This document shows, in pieces, positions 1 through 7,336 of a DNA stretch of 52,070 nt. The notes under the pieces are model-generated. The model had not been told where the DNA came from, ran no database searches, and saw only the letters and a program-made list of their open reading frames with translations. Source of the DNA: an uncultured Spirochaetota bacterium. Lineage in GTDB: Bacteria > Spirochaetota > Spirochaetia > Treponematales > Rectinemataceae. The position numbers and the translations under genes were made by a program. Every line of letters begins with the position of its first letter. Within the stretch, counting starts at the first letter, position 1. Where the stretch lies: contig CAIJMU010000059.1 in NCBI GenBank assembly GCA_903821875.1, positions 1-52,070 on the forward strand. The letters run 5' to 3'.

Positions 1-137
1 CCAGTCTAGGACGTTGCCAAATGGCTGAGTACTCGAAGCCATTTGGCAATGTGGGTGAGCCCGGCTCCGCTTGCCGGGCCGGGCGAATCCCCGAGGAGGG
101 AGCGCAGCGACCGACGAGCCTGGACTGGGTGTTAGGC
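1..137 (-). repeat. attC-like recombination site (partial at left edge)
   Basis: On the minus strand the site opens with the inverse core GCCTAAC (RYYYAAC consensus), then the L''-like arm CCCAGTCCAGG, and ends at the window edge with the L'-like arm CCTAGACTGG. These arms pair with one mismatch. The missing GTTRRRY core would fall just outside base 1. The middle holds two further hairpins: a 13-bp perfect stem TTGCCAAATGGCT/AGCCATTTGGCAA (15-50) and a GC-rich stem CCCGGC/GCCGGG (about 60-79). With the missing core the site would be about 144 bases, long for an attC. Confidence 0.7.
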
Positions 138-153
138 GCTGACCCCCAAATGC
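131..153 (+). repeat. left arm of 23-bp inverted repeat bounding the cassette
   Basis: This arm runs from the GTTAGGC core into cassette sequence ending in CCCCCAAATGC. It matches the reverse complement of 1186-1208 at 21 of 23 positions. The 7-bp core alone would be expected in both places; the extra 16 positions (14 matching) lie outside the canonical attC boxes. Confidence 0.75.
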
Positions 154-183
154 GATTTGGACTATAGGATATTTATCGTTATT

Positions 184-1086
184 TCATATCCACTCAATGC
201 GATACCCTTTGCTTTCTGCTATTGTCTTTACATTTCGCTGTAAATCTATCTCAGAATAGCACATGGTCTTTACACCAATTCCGCCTTCTTTTGCTAACTC
301 AACCCTATTACCATCTACAATATAGCAGTAGCCAATTTTCTTCATAAATGCTTCAATGCCATCAAGTCTTAGCTTAATGTCAACTGGTCCTATGACCTCA
401 GATATTTCTTGGCCATGATTTTTAGCAACTATATCGCTTTTCACTGAAGAAGAGTCAATATTATTATCCTTATCAACTCCAAGTGACTTTCCGCAGAAAC
501 GACAAAGTATTGCTTCGGCTTTGATGGTTTCCGCACAATATGGACAAGTTTTAGTATTTTCTACCGGGGCAGTATTTGCTTGGTCACTGCTTGAAGAGAG
601 GATATTTGAGCAGGATTTGCAAATAAATGCTTCTATCGGATTTACCGCCTTGCACTTGGAACATATTTTGGTGTTACGCACATCCAAGTTTGAAGAAGTG
701 TTTTGCTCTTCTGAATCAAACTTACCAAAACCAATGATCATAAGAGCGATTGCTGTACCGCCCCATACAAACCATCCCCATTCATATTGGAGCAGACTAC
801 TAGCGAGACTATTGCTTTTCATGTTTTCATTTATTCTGATTAAGTTGAAGATTACATCTCCAGCTACTGCTACACCCACCCATCCAAGCACTTTGAAGCT
901 TTTTACGAATGACCCATAGAGGCCGATCGCAGCCAAAACCAAAATCTCTATCAATAGCGTATTTCCTTGCTCTTGAAGCTTTATGGCATTAAAGCTTCCC
1001 AGAATAGGAATGCTAAATAATGGAAGGAACAAGACCACTGTCAACAGAACCGATAAAACCATACCAAATACCTGTCTCTGATTCAT
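184..1086 (-). CDS. cassette-encoded membrane protein with two zinc ribbons
   Basis: I do not recognise this 300-residue protein as a named family. The N-terminal half has about four hydrophobic segments (roughly residues 8-30, 44-60, 66-85 and 105-120). Then come two four-cysteine zinc-ribbon motifs: CSKC...CKSC (about 142-159) and CPYC...CRFC (about 181-198). The soluble C-terminal 100 residues carry no motif known to me. The start is supported by AAGGAGA 5 bases upstream of ATG. The gene is clearly more AT-rich than the rest of the window and is the only gene between the recombination core and the attC, as a gene cassette should be. A role in sensing or regulation at the membrane is a guess from the zinc ribbons only. 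Confidence 0.8.
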   Translation of the reverse strand: MNQRQVFGMVLSVLLTVVLFLPLFSIPILGSFNAIKLQEQGNTLLIEILVLAAIGLYGSFVKSFKVLGWVGVAVAGDVIFNLIRINENMKSNSLASSLLQYEWGWFVWGGTAIALMIIGFGKFDSEEQNTSSNLDVRNTKICSKCKAVNPIEAFICKSCSNILSSSSDQANTAPVENTKTCPYCAETIKAEAILCRFCGKSLGVDKDNNIDSSSVKSDIVAKNHGQEISEVIGPVDIKLRLDGIEAFMKKIGYCYIVDGNRVELAKEGGIGVKTMCYSEIDLQRNVKTIAESKGYRIEWI

Positions 1087-1185
1087 AATCTCTCCTTATC
1101 TTAAAATTGTGCTCTTAGGAATGAATACTTAGCATTTTATCCTTTTCACATAGAATGGAACAAGTACCGCGTAAATGCAATTTAG

Positions 1186-1208
1186 GCATTTGGGGGTTTG
1201 CGCCTAAC
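1186..1208 (-). repeat. right arm of cassette inverted repeat, containing the attI/cassette core GTTAGGC
   Basis: On the minus strand this reads GTTAGGC (1208-1202) followed by GCAAACCCCCAAATGC. In integrons strand exchange occurs between G and TT of the core, which here puts the cassette start at 1207. The complementary arm is at 131-153. In an excised circle the two arms would sit on either side of attC and lengthen its stem. Confidence 0.65.
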
Positions 1209-1427
1209 TCGAATTAGGTGATATCCCAAGTATTTTCTAGTCCTCCCATGAGAATTCGCGCAGTATAGTAATTTCAGGGACCTTAATAACCTCAGTCGTG
1301 TGCGATTTTGCTGAGCCTTTCATGACATGCAAAAGCGAAAGGTGCATTCCGAGTGAGCATCTCGCGAATTATGCGGCAGTATCATGTATAGGGCTAGCAG
1401 CTAAGGCCTTTGGGGTTTCGGTATCTG
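1209..1427. other. non-coding attI-like region between recombinase stop and cassette core
   Basis: There is no convincing gene in this 219-base stretch. By position it should hold attI and perhaps a promoter reading leftward into the cassette. A TATACT hexamer on the minus strand (about 1268-1273) could be a -10 element, but no good -35 accompanies it. I could not identify accessory integrase-binding repeats by eye. Confidence 0.35.
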
Positions 1428-2675
1428 CTACTCGGTGTCAAACGGACTGCGGATCTTAAGGACATCCCGCTTTGCAACATGGGTATAGACCTGGGTTGTC
1501 TTTGGGGACGCATGGCCAAGCAGGACCTGGATGAAGCGTAGGTCAGTACCATCTTCGAGAAGGTGCGTGGCGAAACTATGCCGGAGATTATGGATGGAGA
1601 CGCGTTTCCCTATTCCTGCCTCCTCGGCCGCCTTGTAAAAGACAGCCTGCAAGGTGCGAATCGCGAGGGCACTTCCATCAGGACCCTCAAAAAGCCATAT
1701 CCTCGGTCGTTCAAGATCGAGATAGTCAGCAAGCATCTTCTTCAATGCAACAGCCAGGATGGAATACCGGTCCTTGCGCCCCTTTCCTGAACGGACATGG
1801 ATTACTCCGCGAGCCGTATCGATGTCGCCCAGTTTCAAGCGGGATATCTCGCTGACCCGCAAGCCCGCGGAATACGCGATGGAAAGGATCAGACGATGCT
1901 TGAGATTCCTTGGAGACATGCAAATGCGCATGGCCTCCTCTTTTGAGAGTACCCCGGGCAGTTTCCGGTCAGCTCGGGGCCGCCGGGTTGATACTACGTC
2001 GCGGCCATAGACTGAGCTATAGAAGAATTTGATAGCGCTGATTGACTGGTTGAGGGTTGAAGCGGAAGCGCCACGTTTTCTTTCCATCATGGAGAGATAG
2101 CGAGTGATATCGGCATGTTGGGCTTGTTCGGCTGAAACGGAGATAAAAGCCGCGAAATCGGAGATGATTGCGATGTAGCGCTTTCGTGTTCGGGGAGAGT
2201 ACTTCCGGACAGCGAGGGCTTCCTCCATCCGCGATATCCAGCTTTCGCCTGGCAACGTTGCAAGGGGGCTGCCTGGAGCTGCCGCAGCGCAAGGAACCCC
2301 ATGCTTACCTGATCCCGGTGGGGCAAGGGGTGGGTGGGGAAGGCTTGATTCCTGACTCTTGGATTTTCCAGTCGGTTTCTCGGACTTGGAATATTCTGTG
2401 GCGCAAAATAGGCCTGTTTCAAATAGTGAGACCAAGAGGCTGTCCACGCTCCCCTGGTTATCTGGGATGGTCCAAGAATCAATGGCAGGGTCCCAACTGC
2501 TTCGGGGAACCTGTTCCAGCGCGCCAACTATTGCCGCGTTGAAAGGAAAGCTGATTGCCAGGAACTTGTTCCGATGCCCGCAGATCGAAAGCAGTGCAGT
2601 TGGCGTGCGGAGAGCGGACAGATCTGGCCCATCTACGAAGAGAGGCTCAAGGCCATTCGCCGTAGCAGACAACAT
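1428..2675 (-). CDS. tyrosine recombinase (integron-associated, XerC/D-like catalytic domain)
   Basis: This is a 415-residue site-specific recombinase. The catalytic set is complete in the C-terminal half: Arg in AGLRVSEIS, Lys in GKGRKDR, HNLRHSF, LGHASPKTT and the nucleophile Tyr in VYTHV. Before it is a core-binding SAM-like domain (YSPRTRKRYIAII...). The first ~90 residues contain W-DP...SW-IP, resembling the HARP-like segment in Bacteroidetes and spirochaete integrases (from memory). A proline-rich linker joins the parts. The extra block that IntI proteins carry between the second and third catalytic patches is absent. I chose ATG at 2675 because AAGGGAGG precedes it by 8 bases; the open frame begins further up at 2798 without a ribosome site. 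Ends in IRSPFD, a tail shared with IntI-like enzymes. Confidence 0.85.
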   Translation of the reverse strand: MLSATANGLEPLFVDGPDLSALRTPTALLSICGHRNKFLAISFPFNAAIVGALEQVPRSSWDPAIDSWTIPDNQGSVDSLLVSLFETGLFCATEYSKSEKPTGKSKSQESSLPHPPLAPPGSGKHGVPCAAAAPGSPLATLPGESWISRMEEALAVRKYSPRTRKRYIAIISDFAAFISVSAEQAQHADITRYLSMMERKRGASASTLNQSISAIKFFYSSVYGRDVVSTRRPRADRKLPGVLSKEEAMRICMSPRNLKHRLILSIAYSAGLRVSEISRLKLGDIDTARGVIHVRSGKGRKDRYSILAVALKKMLADYLDLERPRIWLFEGPDGSALAIRTLQAVFYKAAEEAGIGKRVSIHNLRHSFATHLLEDGTDLRFIQVLLGHASPKTTQVYTHVAKRDVLKIRSPFDTE

Positions 2676-3065
2676 TATGGCTGCCTCCCTTGGAAGCATC
2701 GAGGTACCGCTTTGTCCGCAGCAGGCCAAAGGCGCCACAGTGACGCTAGGAATCGAGGATTCTTTGACAGGCGCGCGACGGCCTCGGTCGAAACACAATG
2801 ACCATCAGGTTGCCTTACCCGATAATGATACTCGGAGCAGGCAGATTCTGCTTGTAGATAATCGTCTACATTGTTCTTTATCCATTTAGCAGCAGCGTGA
2901 ATGGGTGATATGGCATAAGAAATGCTGGATGATACTTGTTCTGGATTAGTCGATCCATATGGGCTTTTCCAGAGTTCCAGCAACGATCGTCTTTTGAAGC
3001 GCACAGGACCCCTCCTGCCCATTACTACGCATGGAGGGTGGGTCTATGCTTCTGTTTCCAGGGAG
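2676..3065. other. intergenic region upstream of the recombinase gene
   Basis: No supported gene lies here. It contains an 18-base palindrome, TGTAGA-TAATCG-TCTACA (2853-2870), about 180 bases upstream of the chosen recombinase start. It could be a regulator site or chance. A 115-codon open frame on the minus strand (2675-3022) lacks a ribosome site and recognisable content. Confidence 0.3.
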
Positions 3066-3095
3066 AAAAAAGCAGGAAACTTCAGTTCCTGTGCT
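3066..3095 (-). terminator. Rho-independent terminator of cheB
   Basis: On the minus strand the stem AGC-(bulge)-AGGAA/TTCCT-GCT overlaps the cheB stop codon and is followed directly by six T residues (3071-3066). The two-base bulge weakens the stem. Confidence 0.6.
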
Positions 3096-4203
3096 GCTTG
3101 GCCAAGGCCGAGATGGCTCCAGCCATTTCAGGAAGGGCTACCTGCTTCTGCACATGCCCGAGTTCGAAAGCTACCTTGGGCATGCCATAGACAACGCTCG
3201 AAGCTTCATCCTGGCCGAGGGTGTAACCGCCCTCCCTCATGATTGAACCCAGTTCCCGGGCTCCGTCACGGCCCATCCCCGTCATGATTACCCCAAGTGC
3301 CCTGTTTTGGTAGTGCTTCGCGACGCTCGCGAACAGCACATCGGCGCTGGGACGGTGGCCATTCTCGGGCGGAGCATCCGAAATCCGCACGATTGCGCCA
3401 AGCGGGCGCTTTTCCACCTCGATGTGGTGGTCTCCTGGAGCGATGAGGATGCGGCCGGGGCGGATGAGGTCGCCATCGGCAGCTTCCTTTACGTCGAGGG
3501 GGCAGAGGCGGTCGAGGCTCTTGGCAAACTCTTCGGTGAAACCGGGGGGCATGTGCTGGACGACGAGTATGGGCTGGGCGAGATCGGCGTCGATCCTGGC
3601 GAAGACATCGCGAAGTGCGTTCGGCCCTCCTGTGGAAATACCAATTGCGATGATCTCGATGGGACCGCCATTACGGACGGGCTTGGGCGCTTCCGGTTTG
3701 GACGCATGGAGCCGCTCGAGCTTCGGAAGGGGTTCGAACATGCGTTCAGGTGCCGCGAAGTCATAGTGGAGCGGGACCTTCCCCTTGCGTCTCTGGTACT
3801 GGAGCCCCCATGCAAGGAGGAGCCGTGCGAGGTCGCCGGCGACCGTGTGGATGTCAGAGGAAACTGAACCGGAGGGCTTTGTGATGAAATCGGCGGCTCC
3901 GAGGGAAAGGGCTTCCATGGTCACTTCGGCGCCTTTCTTGGCGACAGAAGACAGAATGATGACCGGAATGTCGATGCCGAGGCGGCGGCGCTCCTTGAGG
4001 AACTCGATGCCATTCATCCCTGGCATCTCGATATCAAGGACGATGACGTCCGGGTTGCAGCGTGGGATCTTCTGGAGGGCGAAGATGCCGTTCATCGCCT
4101 TGTCGGCGACCGCAAGGCCGGGAGTAGTTTCTACGATCTTCGAGACAAGGTTCCGCATGAGGGCTGAATCGTCGACAACGAGGACCGAGACTGGATCGGA
4201 CAC
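3082..4203 (-). CDS. cheB: chemotaxis response regulator protein-glutamate methylesterase CheB
   Basis: CheB removes methyl groups (and deamidates glutamines) on chemoreceptors, resetting their sensitivity in the cytoplasm. The 373-residue protein has an N-terminal receiver domain with Asp11/Asp12 and phospho-acceptor Asp57 (VLDIEMPG), then a linker and the esterase domain from about residue 180. Catalytic residues are visible: Ser in GISTGGP, His in VVQHMPPG and Asp in GMGRDGA. Length is normal for the family. It lies 15 bases after cheR, its functional opposite, and the two form an operon. The other che genes are not in this window. The stop overlaps a terminator. Confidence 0.95.
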   Translation of the reverse strand: MSDPVSVLVVDDSALMRNLVSKIVETTPGLAVADKAMNGIFALQKIPRCNPDVIVLDIEMPGMNGIEFLKERRRLGIDIPVIILSSVAKKGAEVTMEALSLGAADFITKPSGSVSSDIHTVAGDLARLLLAWGLQYQRRKGKVPLHYDFAAPERMFEPLPKLERLHASKPEAPKPVRNGGPIEIIAIGISTGGPNALRDVFARIDADLAQPILVVQHMPPGFTEEFAKSLDRLCPLDVKEAADGDLIRPGRILIAPGDHHIEVEKRPLGAIVRISDAPPENGHRPSADVLFASVAKHYQNRALGVIMTGMGRDGARELGSIMREGGYTLGQDEASSVVYGMPKVAFELGHVQKQVALPEMAGAISALAKQHRN

Positions 4204-4218
4204 AAAAAGCTCCTCTGC

Positions 4219-5022
4219 TTATTTCTTGTAGAAACATGCCCAGTCGGTTTTCACGAATTCAAACTTCGTGTTCATTCCGAACAGGGACTCCGAGTGGCCG
4301 ATAAAGAGGTAGCCATGGCTGGCTATCGCATCCCAGAAGCGTCCCACCGCGGCCTTCTGTGCCGCTTCGTCGAAGTAGATCAGGACATTCCTGCAAAACA
4401 CTACATCGAGGTTGCGGAGGCCCAGGTCATTCTTGAGATTGTGGTAGTCAAAACGAACCAGTTTCTTGATCTCGTCGCGGACAGAATAGCCACCGGGCTT
4501 CTTCTCGAAGTACTTGGTGAGATAGTGCTCCGGGATGCCCTGGATGCGGCTGTCGGAATAGAAGCCTTCCTTGCCGACCATGAGGGACTTGAGGCTGATA
4601 TCGGAGGCTACAATCTCGAAGCTCCAGCCAGCAGGGAGGATTTCCTTGAGCAGCATCGCGATTGTGTAGGGTTCCTCGCCGGTGGAGCAACCGGCGCTCC
4701 AGAACTTGAGCTTCTTGTCGTATCCCTTTGCCTTGATGAGGGCTGGAACGACGAATTTCTCTATGGCATCGAAGTGCGCCTGGTTGCGGAAAAAGCGGGT
4801 CAGGTTAGTGGTAACCGAATCTAGGAAGGTCTTGAGCTCTTCCTTGTCGCTGGTGATGACCTGGAAGTATTCCCGGAGACTGGCAAGCTTCTTTTCACGA
4901 AGACGTTCCTTGAGCCTGCTTTCGAGGATGGAGCGGTTCGTCGTCGAGAAATGGATGCCGCTTTCATCATAGACGAGCTTTCGATACAGCTCGAAATCGG
5001 CATCCGAGAGAAACTCCGACAT
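4219..5022 (-). CDS. cheR: chemotaxis protein-glutamate O-methyltransferase CheR
   Basis: CheR transfers a methyl group from S-adenosylmethionine to receptor glutamates. The 267-residue protein has the usual N-terminal all-alpha domain (about residues 1-75, ending with the TRFFRN motif), then the Rossmann-like methyltransferase domain with WSAGCSTGEEPYT, the SAM-binding loop. CRNVLIYFD and the end FIGHSESLFG are also typical. Length and order are canonical. A G-rich ribosome site (GGCAGGGGGC) precedes the ATG. It is the first gene of the cheR-cheB pair; the promoter must lie in 5023-5150, shared with the divergent nuclease gene. Confidence 0.95.
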   Translation of the reverse strand: MSEFLSDADFELYRKLVYDESGIHFSTTNRSILESRLKERLREKKLASLREYFQVITSDKEELKTFLDSVTTNLTRFFRNQAHFDAIEKFVVPALIKAKGYDKKLKFWSAGCSTGEEPYTIAMLLKEILPAGWSFEIVASDISLKSLMVGKEGFYSDSRIQGIPEHYLTKYFEKKPGGYSVRDEIKKLVRFDYHNLKNDLGLRNLDVVFCRNVLIYFDEAAQKAAVGRFWDAIASHGYLFIGHSESLFGMNTKFEFVKTDWACFYKK

Positions 5023-5150
5023 CCTGCCCCCTGCCTCGCCTGACGCTGCCCGGGGATTCCGAGAAAGGAACAGCCTCTCCTCGCGGCCCCGATCGTGCCG
5101 ATATGCTCAAAAAAGTGTAGGGCCACCCTTTGGGGGTGTCAATAGCGGCC

Positions 5151-5597
5151 ATGGACGATGAAAACGGGCAGGGCGAGGGCTATCTTCGAATGATGGATAC
5201 GGACTTCGTGACTATGTCGATACGCGGCGTGTCGGTGGGAGATGGCACTGCATTGCCTGTCGTGACCCTGAGGGAAGTAGCCGAGTCGGGCAGATTCATG
5301 TCGCTGCAGGTTGGCCCCTTCGAGGCAAGTGCCATCATACTCGAGCTCGAGGGCATCGAGCCGGCCAGGCCGCTCACGCATGACCTGCTCGCGGCTGTCT
5401 TCAAGGAAGGCGGCCTCGCCCTGCTGCGTGCAGAGCTTTTTGGCAGCACCGGCGAAGGGCCGCGTGCGCGCCTGGTCTATCGAAGGGGTCTTGGCCACCG
5501 GGTGCGGGAAGTGCGTCCCTCCGATGCGCTGGCCCTGGCGCTCAGACTCAAGGCTCCGATTCGAGCCTCGCGCGGGCTCCTGGCGGGCATTTCCTGA
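5151..5597 (+). CDS. bifunctional nuclease domain (DUF151) protein
   Basis: This 148-residue protein matches the BFN/DUF151 pattern: a strand with LPVVTLREV, then an EASAIILELEG helix, RPLTHDLLAAV, a strand pair and RPSDALALALRLKAPI near the end. Proteins of this family have been reported with RNase and DNase activity (plant BFN1/2), and the domain is widespread in bacteria with unclear roles. The frame is open from TTG at 5130, but ATG at 5151 is the better start; the G-rich stretch upstream is rather far (about 14 bases), so the start is uncertain. It is divergent from cheR and about 46 bases upstream of the next gene, probably co-transcribed with it. Confidence 0.8.
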   Translation: MDDENGQGEGYLRMMDTDFVTMSIRGVSVGDGTALPVVTLREVAESGRFMSLQVGPFEASAIILELEGIEPARPLTHDLLAAVFKEGGLALLRAELFGSTGEGPRARLVYRRGLGHRVREVRPSDALALALRLKAPIRASRGLLAGIS

Positions 5598-5643
5598 GCC
5601 AGGTTGGGGATCTGCCCTTTCTCATACGGGAAGTGGACCCGAC

Positions 5644-7329
5644 ATGCTCCACATGACCTTCCTGGAGCTGGTCCGCAGCCTTATTGAGCGCGTGTTCGGC
5701 GGCGATCCGGGAAAGCTCCGGAAGCGTGCGGAACTGCGAAAACTCTACGCCATCCTCGATAGGCAGCCCCTTCCCTACTACCGGCCCAAACAGAACCAGG
5801 TCCTGCCCGGCTTCGCAGAAACGCTGTTTGCCTGGGCGCGAACGATGCGTCCCCTCCACGACCTGGTCCTTGCTACGGTCGCCCACACGGACTCGCGGGT
5901 CGCACAGAAGCACATCGATTTCCTGATAGAGTGCAGGATTCCGGCAGGGGATCCCGATCGGGTTTATTCTTTTAATTATGAGACTATTTGCGACAGCCTG
6001 CTCAATTCCCTCGATCCAGAAAAGGACATAGATGCGCTGGAAGCCAAATTCAGGGATTTCATCGCAGGGATCGACCAACTCGGGGGCCGCCAGGTCAACG
6101 AGGACCTGGACTTGGTGGAACGCTTTGTCGACATTGTCCGCTTCGACTGCGGGCGTTTCCTGGCGATGTTCGATCCCGCCGTTTCCTTCGACAGCCGCAG
6201 CCGCCACCCTGGATTTTCCCCCCTCGATGCGGACCAAGCGCTCCCCGAGTTGCTGGACCTGCACTACGTGCTCAAGGATTTTGTGTTCGAGCCAACCTTG
6301 CGCGACGATCTCACGAGGCTCTTTGCGCACCACTCAAAGACCGGCCTCGACGAGACGAAGCTGAAGAAGCTGACGAAAATCTTTGAGCAGCTCGATTCTG
6401 CGCTCTCGGGTCCGCTTTCCCCCACGGTCATACTCACGCTGATCCGCGCCTTGAAATCCGATCCCGAATGCGAGCTGACGGCGCCGAGGGAGCGCAAGGA
6501 CCACCTCGCGGCCTATAGACACCGGGTGGTTTCCCAATTCGAAAAGGACATCGCGCGGGTCCGCCACGAACGACAGGAAAGCACGGTCATGGCCGATCTT
6601 GCGAAGCTCTTCCTGGGCATCGAGTTCATGACGGTCGATGGATACGACGAGGAGACGGATTCCTACCTCAGGAAGGAGACACCCAACGGCCTGCTCTGGA
6701 TCAAGCCGTTCCGGGCGCTAAGGACCTTCATAGTACACATATTTGAACCGGCAATCTTCGAGCCCGTCACGAAGCTGCTGCTCGAGGGCAATTTCGATAA
6801 CAAGGAATTCCAGAACAATGTCGCGAACATACTGTACCAATGCGAAAAATCATCGCAGAAGGTCAGTGCGTTCGAAGTGCAGATCAGCGGCAGCGGCCGT
6901 TACTCGATGACGGCGATCCGCCGCTACGTGGAGGAGATGAAGAAGGGCAAGGACCTCGCGCCCTTCCTCGCACGACTCATCGATTCGGTGAACGAGATCG
7001 CCTTCGACCTGATCCGCAACGAAACGGAGATCCTGGCGATGCTCGGCCATGCGCTCGCCGAGGTCACCGCCGACTCCAGTCACACTTCGACGGCAGTCGT
7101 TCCCAACCTGCGGAAAATCGGAGGCGGACGCAACCGGCAATTCCTCGCACAGTTGAATTCCGCCCAGGAAAGCTTCACACTTTTCACGCGGATAATGCGG
7201 AGCTTCGGGATACTGGCTGCGAGAGACAACACTGTCGCGGTGAGCACCGATCCTGAAGCTGTTCCGGTACTGGACGTAGCCGAGATCGAAGCGGAACCTC
7301 CCCGCTCCGGCCATCTTCTGGAAAACTGA
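5644..7329 (+). CDS. spirochaete-type conserved protein (DUF5312-like)
   Basis: This 561-residue, mostly helical protein has no signal peptide or clear membrane segment. Its content (FLELVRSLIERVFG at the start, then a long helical body with repeated charged heptads) fits a family I know only from spirochaetes, annotated as DUF5312. That assignment is from memory of sequence style and was not checked. No catalytic motif is visible. ATG at 5644 has GGGAAGTGG about 8 bases upstream; the longer open frame from 5311 overlaps the nuclease gene and is not needed. It converges with the next gene, leaving 7 bases between stops. Confidence 0.65.
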   Translation: MLHMTFLELVRSLIERVFGGDPGKLRKRAELRKLYAILDRQPLPYYRPKQNQVLPGFAETLFAWARTMRPLHDLVLATVAHTDSRVAQKHIDFLIECRIPAGDPDRVYSFNYETICDSLLNSLDPEKDIDALEAKFRDFIAGIDQLGGRQVNEDLDLVERFVDIVRFDCGRFLAMFDPAVSFDSRSRHPGFSPLDADQALPELLDLHYVLKDFVFEPTLRDDLTRLFAHHSKTGLDETKLKKLTKIFEQLDSALSGPLSPTVILTLIRALKSDPECELTAPRERKDHLAAYRHRVVSQFEKDIARVRHERQESTVMADLAKLFLGIEFMTVDGYDEETDSYLRKETPNGLLWIKPFRALRTFIVHIFEPAIFEPVTKLLLEGNFDNKEFQNNVANILYQCEKSSQKVSAFEVQISGSGRYSMTAIRRYVEEMKKGKDLAPFLARLIDSVNEIAFDLIRNETEILAMLGHALAEVTADSSHTSTAVVPNLRKIGGGRNRQFLAQLNSAQESFTLFTRIMRSFGILAARDNTVAVSTDPEAVPVLDVAEIEAEPPRSGHLLEN

Positions 7330-7336
7330 CAGGCGT

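Larger units (their letters stand above)
1..2675 (-). mobile_element. integron-like locus: tyrosine recombinase, attI-like junction, one gene cassette, partial attC
   Basis: Reading on the minus strand, a recombinase gene is followed by a 219-base non-coding stretch, a GTTAGGC core (1208 to 1202), a single-gene cassette, and an attC-like imperfect palindrome starting with GCCTAAC (137 to 131) and running off the window. The cassette gene is AT-rich against GC-rich neighbours, a sign of transfer. Recombinase and cassette point the same way, so the insertion point lies at the 3' end of the recombinase gene. This is the reverse of class 1 integrons but is known in Treponema denticola. Further cassettes presumably lie beyond the left edge. 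Confidence 0.7.

Noticed and set aside
15-50. Perfect 13-bp hairpin as a transcription terminator
   Set aside because: No T-run follows on either strand, and it lies inside the attC palindrome, where internal stems are normal.
2675-3022. 115-codon minus-strand open frame upstream of the recombinase
   Set aside because: No ribosome site and no recognisable content; it runs past the well-supported recombinase start in another frame.
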